Shown in pieces: positions 62,657-64,000 of a DNA stretch of 64,000 nt. Positions within the stretch are counted from its first letter, which is position 1. Every line of letters begins with the position of its first letter. This DNA is from Dactylosporangium vinaceum (GTDB lineage: Bacteria > Actinomycetota > Actinomycetes > Mycobacteriales > Micromonosporaceae): contig NZ_CP061913.1 of the NCBI RefSeq assembly GCF_019904175.1, forward strand, positions 9,858,001-9,922,000, read 5' to 3'. The notes under the pieces were generated by a model. The model was not told the origin of the DNA. It made no database searches and saw only the letters and a program-made list of their open reading frames with translations. The position numbers and the translations under genes were made by a program.

Positions 62657-63986
62657 GCAGCATCTCCGCGACCAGGAACGCGAGCTCCAGCGACTGCTGG
62701 GTGTTGAGGCGCGGGTCGCACGCCGTCTCGTAGCGGTCGGGCAGGTCCTCGTCCACGATGGCCTGGGCGCCGCCGAGGCACTCGGTGACGTCCTCGCCGG
62801 TCAGCTCGACGTGCAGGCCACCGGGGTGGGTGCCCAGCTCGCGGTGGACCTCGAAGTAGCCGAGCACCTCGTCGACGATCCGGTCGAAGTGCCGGGTCTT
62901 GTACCCGTTCGACGATTCGTGGGTGTTGCCGTGCATGGGGTCGCACTGCCAGACGACCCGGCAGCCGGCCGCGGTGACCTTCTCCACGATCGACGGGAGG
63001 GCGTCGCGGACCTTGGTGCTGCCCATGCGGGCCACGAACGTGAGGCGGCCGGGGATGTTCTCCGGGTTGAGCTTCTCGAACAGCTCGATCGCCTGCTCCG
63101 GCGAGGTGGTCGGGCCGAGCTTGACGCCGATCGGGTTGGCCAGGCGGGCCATGAAGTCCACGTGCGCGCCGTCGATCTGGCGGGTCCGCTCACCGATCCA
63201 CAGGAAGTGTCCGGAGAGCCCGTACGGCCGGTTGCCCGCGATCCGGACCAGGGGCCGCTCGTACTCCAGGGCCAGCGCCTCGTGCGAGCAGTACAGCGTC
63301 ACCGTGCGCAGCGCCTCGTCGTCGTTGACGCCGCAGGCCTGCATGAAGCGCATCGCCCGGTCGATCTCGCGGGCGATGGCCTCGTAGCGCTGGCCGGCCG
63401 GCGAGGTGACCACGAAGCCCTTGTTCCAGTCGTGGACCGCGTGCAGGTCGGCCATGCCGCCGCCGAGGTACGCCCGGAGCATGTTCATGGCACTGGAGGA
63501 GTTGGCGTAGGCCCGGACCATCCGCTGCGGGTCGGCCACGCGGGCCTCGGGGTCCTGGTCCAGCGAGTTGATCATGTCGCCCCGGTAGGCCGGCAGGCCC
63601 AGCGAGTCGAGCGCGGACGAGCGCGGCTTGGTGAACTGCCCGGCCACCCGGCCGATCTTGATGACCGGCAGCGACGCGCCGTAGGTCAGCACGATCGCCA
63701 TCTGCAGCAGCGTGCGGGCGTTGCCCAGGACGTGGGCCTCGGTGTTGTCGGCGAAGGTCTCGGCGCAGTCGCCGCCCTGGAGCATGAACGCCTTGCCGTC
63801 GGCGACGAGGGCGAGGCGCTCGCGGAGCTGGTCGACCTCATACGGCGCGACGATCGGCGGGACGGACGTCAGCAGCTGCCCGACCTCGTCGACAGCGGTC
63901 TGGTCCGGCCACGGCGGCGTCTGCGCCCGGGGCAGCGTCCGCCACCGGTCGAGGCCGAACACGTCGTCTTCCTGGTTGCCCGGCAC
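62649..63986 (-). CDS. aroG: Class II 3-deoxy-D-arabino-heptulosonate-7-phosphate synthase
   Basis: First enzyme of the shikimate pathway, plant-like class II form. 445 aa from GTG 63986, which is 14 nt from the window edge, so a start slightly further upstream cannot be excluded. LQGGDCAETFADN (about residues 69-81, active-site Cys), KIGRVAGQFTKPRS (about 109-122), EYERPL, FLWIGERTRQIDGAHVDF, VKLGPTTSPEQA (about 288) and CDPMHGNTHES (about 338) are conserved. Its position after a kinase and an Rv2175c-like gene parallels mycobacterial Rv2178c. Confidence 0.96.
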
Positions 63987-64000
63987 GGCGACGCGGGAGA

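Overview
The window is very GC-rich (about 72%) chromosomal DNA with almost every gene showing strong G/C preference at third codon positions, many GTG/TTG starts and 4-bp GTGA/ATGA gene overlaps. Gene content (mraZ-rsmH-ftsL-ftsI, MurT/GatD, DUF3040, class II DAHP synthase, PASTA kinase, DnaE2/ImuB/ImuA', MoxR-DUF58-transglutaminase) points to a mycelial actinobacterium, most likely Micromonosporales-like; the genus cannot be fixed from the sequence alone. No rRNA, tRNA, prophage, insertion sequence or functional CRISPR array was seen.

Layout. 1-4.3 kb: start of the division/cell-wall (dcw) cluster on the minus strand (mraZ, rsmH, ftsL-like, ftsI running off the left edge). 4.7-6.7 kb: divergent murT-gatD for lipid II amidation; both divergent promoters carry 10-bp-phased GTGG(A/G)G repeats that look like MraZ boxes. 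6.7-12 kb: Uma2-like nuclease, leuS with a possible leader-peptide attenuator, and a Ser/Thr kinase. 12.1-17 kb: MoxR / DUF58 / transglutaminase operon. 17-21.5 kb: methyltransferase, phosphodiesterase, an unknown gene with a canonical promoter overlapped by an iron box, DNA polymerase IV, DUF3040. 21.5-22.9 kb: gene-poor, with a hairpin repeat element and a G-rich minisatellite-like tract. 22.9-28.5 kb: thiamine locus thiE-thiO-[TPP riboswitch]-thiS-thiG-tenI/thiE-like-thiD-thiC. 28.5-31.8 kb: aldo/keto reductase, a strikingly acidic His-rich protein, three small membrane proteins. 31.8-39.4 kb: mutagenic repair cassette HEPN protein / imuA' / imuB / dnaE2 with two SOS boxes upstream. 39.9-46.3 kb: winged-helix protein, YbaK-type deacylase, and carotenoid-type genes (CrtA-like, GNAT, DUF422, glycosyltransferase 2, desaturase). 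46.3-50.1 kb: hemerythrin-like protein and divergent MarR regulator, CDP-alcohol phosphotransferase, MTHFR, XRE/TPR regulator. 50.1-56.9 kb: GGPP synthase, split lycopene cyclase, Rv2175c-like protein, PASTA kinase, endonuclease IV, MFS exporter. 56.9-61.6 kb: a four-gene operon (solute-binding-VWA lipoprotein, XpaC-like, second solute-binding protein, TelA). 61.6-64 kb: threonine aldolase and class II DAHP synthase.

Themes. The 47.8-64 kb stretch resembles the mycobacterial Rv2172c-Rv2178c neighbourhood (MTHFR, prenyl synthase, Rv2175c, PASTA-type kinase, AroG) but with lycopene cyclase genes where mycobacteria have mptA and with the TelA operon inserted before aroG. The most interesting candidates for new biology are the VWA/solute-binding/XpaC/TelA operon, the two-sided MraZ boxes, the dispersed structured repeat found at 22.1 and 41.1 kb, and the run of low-complexity insertions in and around the imuA' locus.
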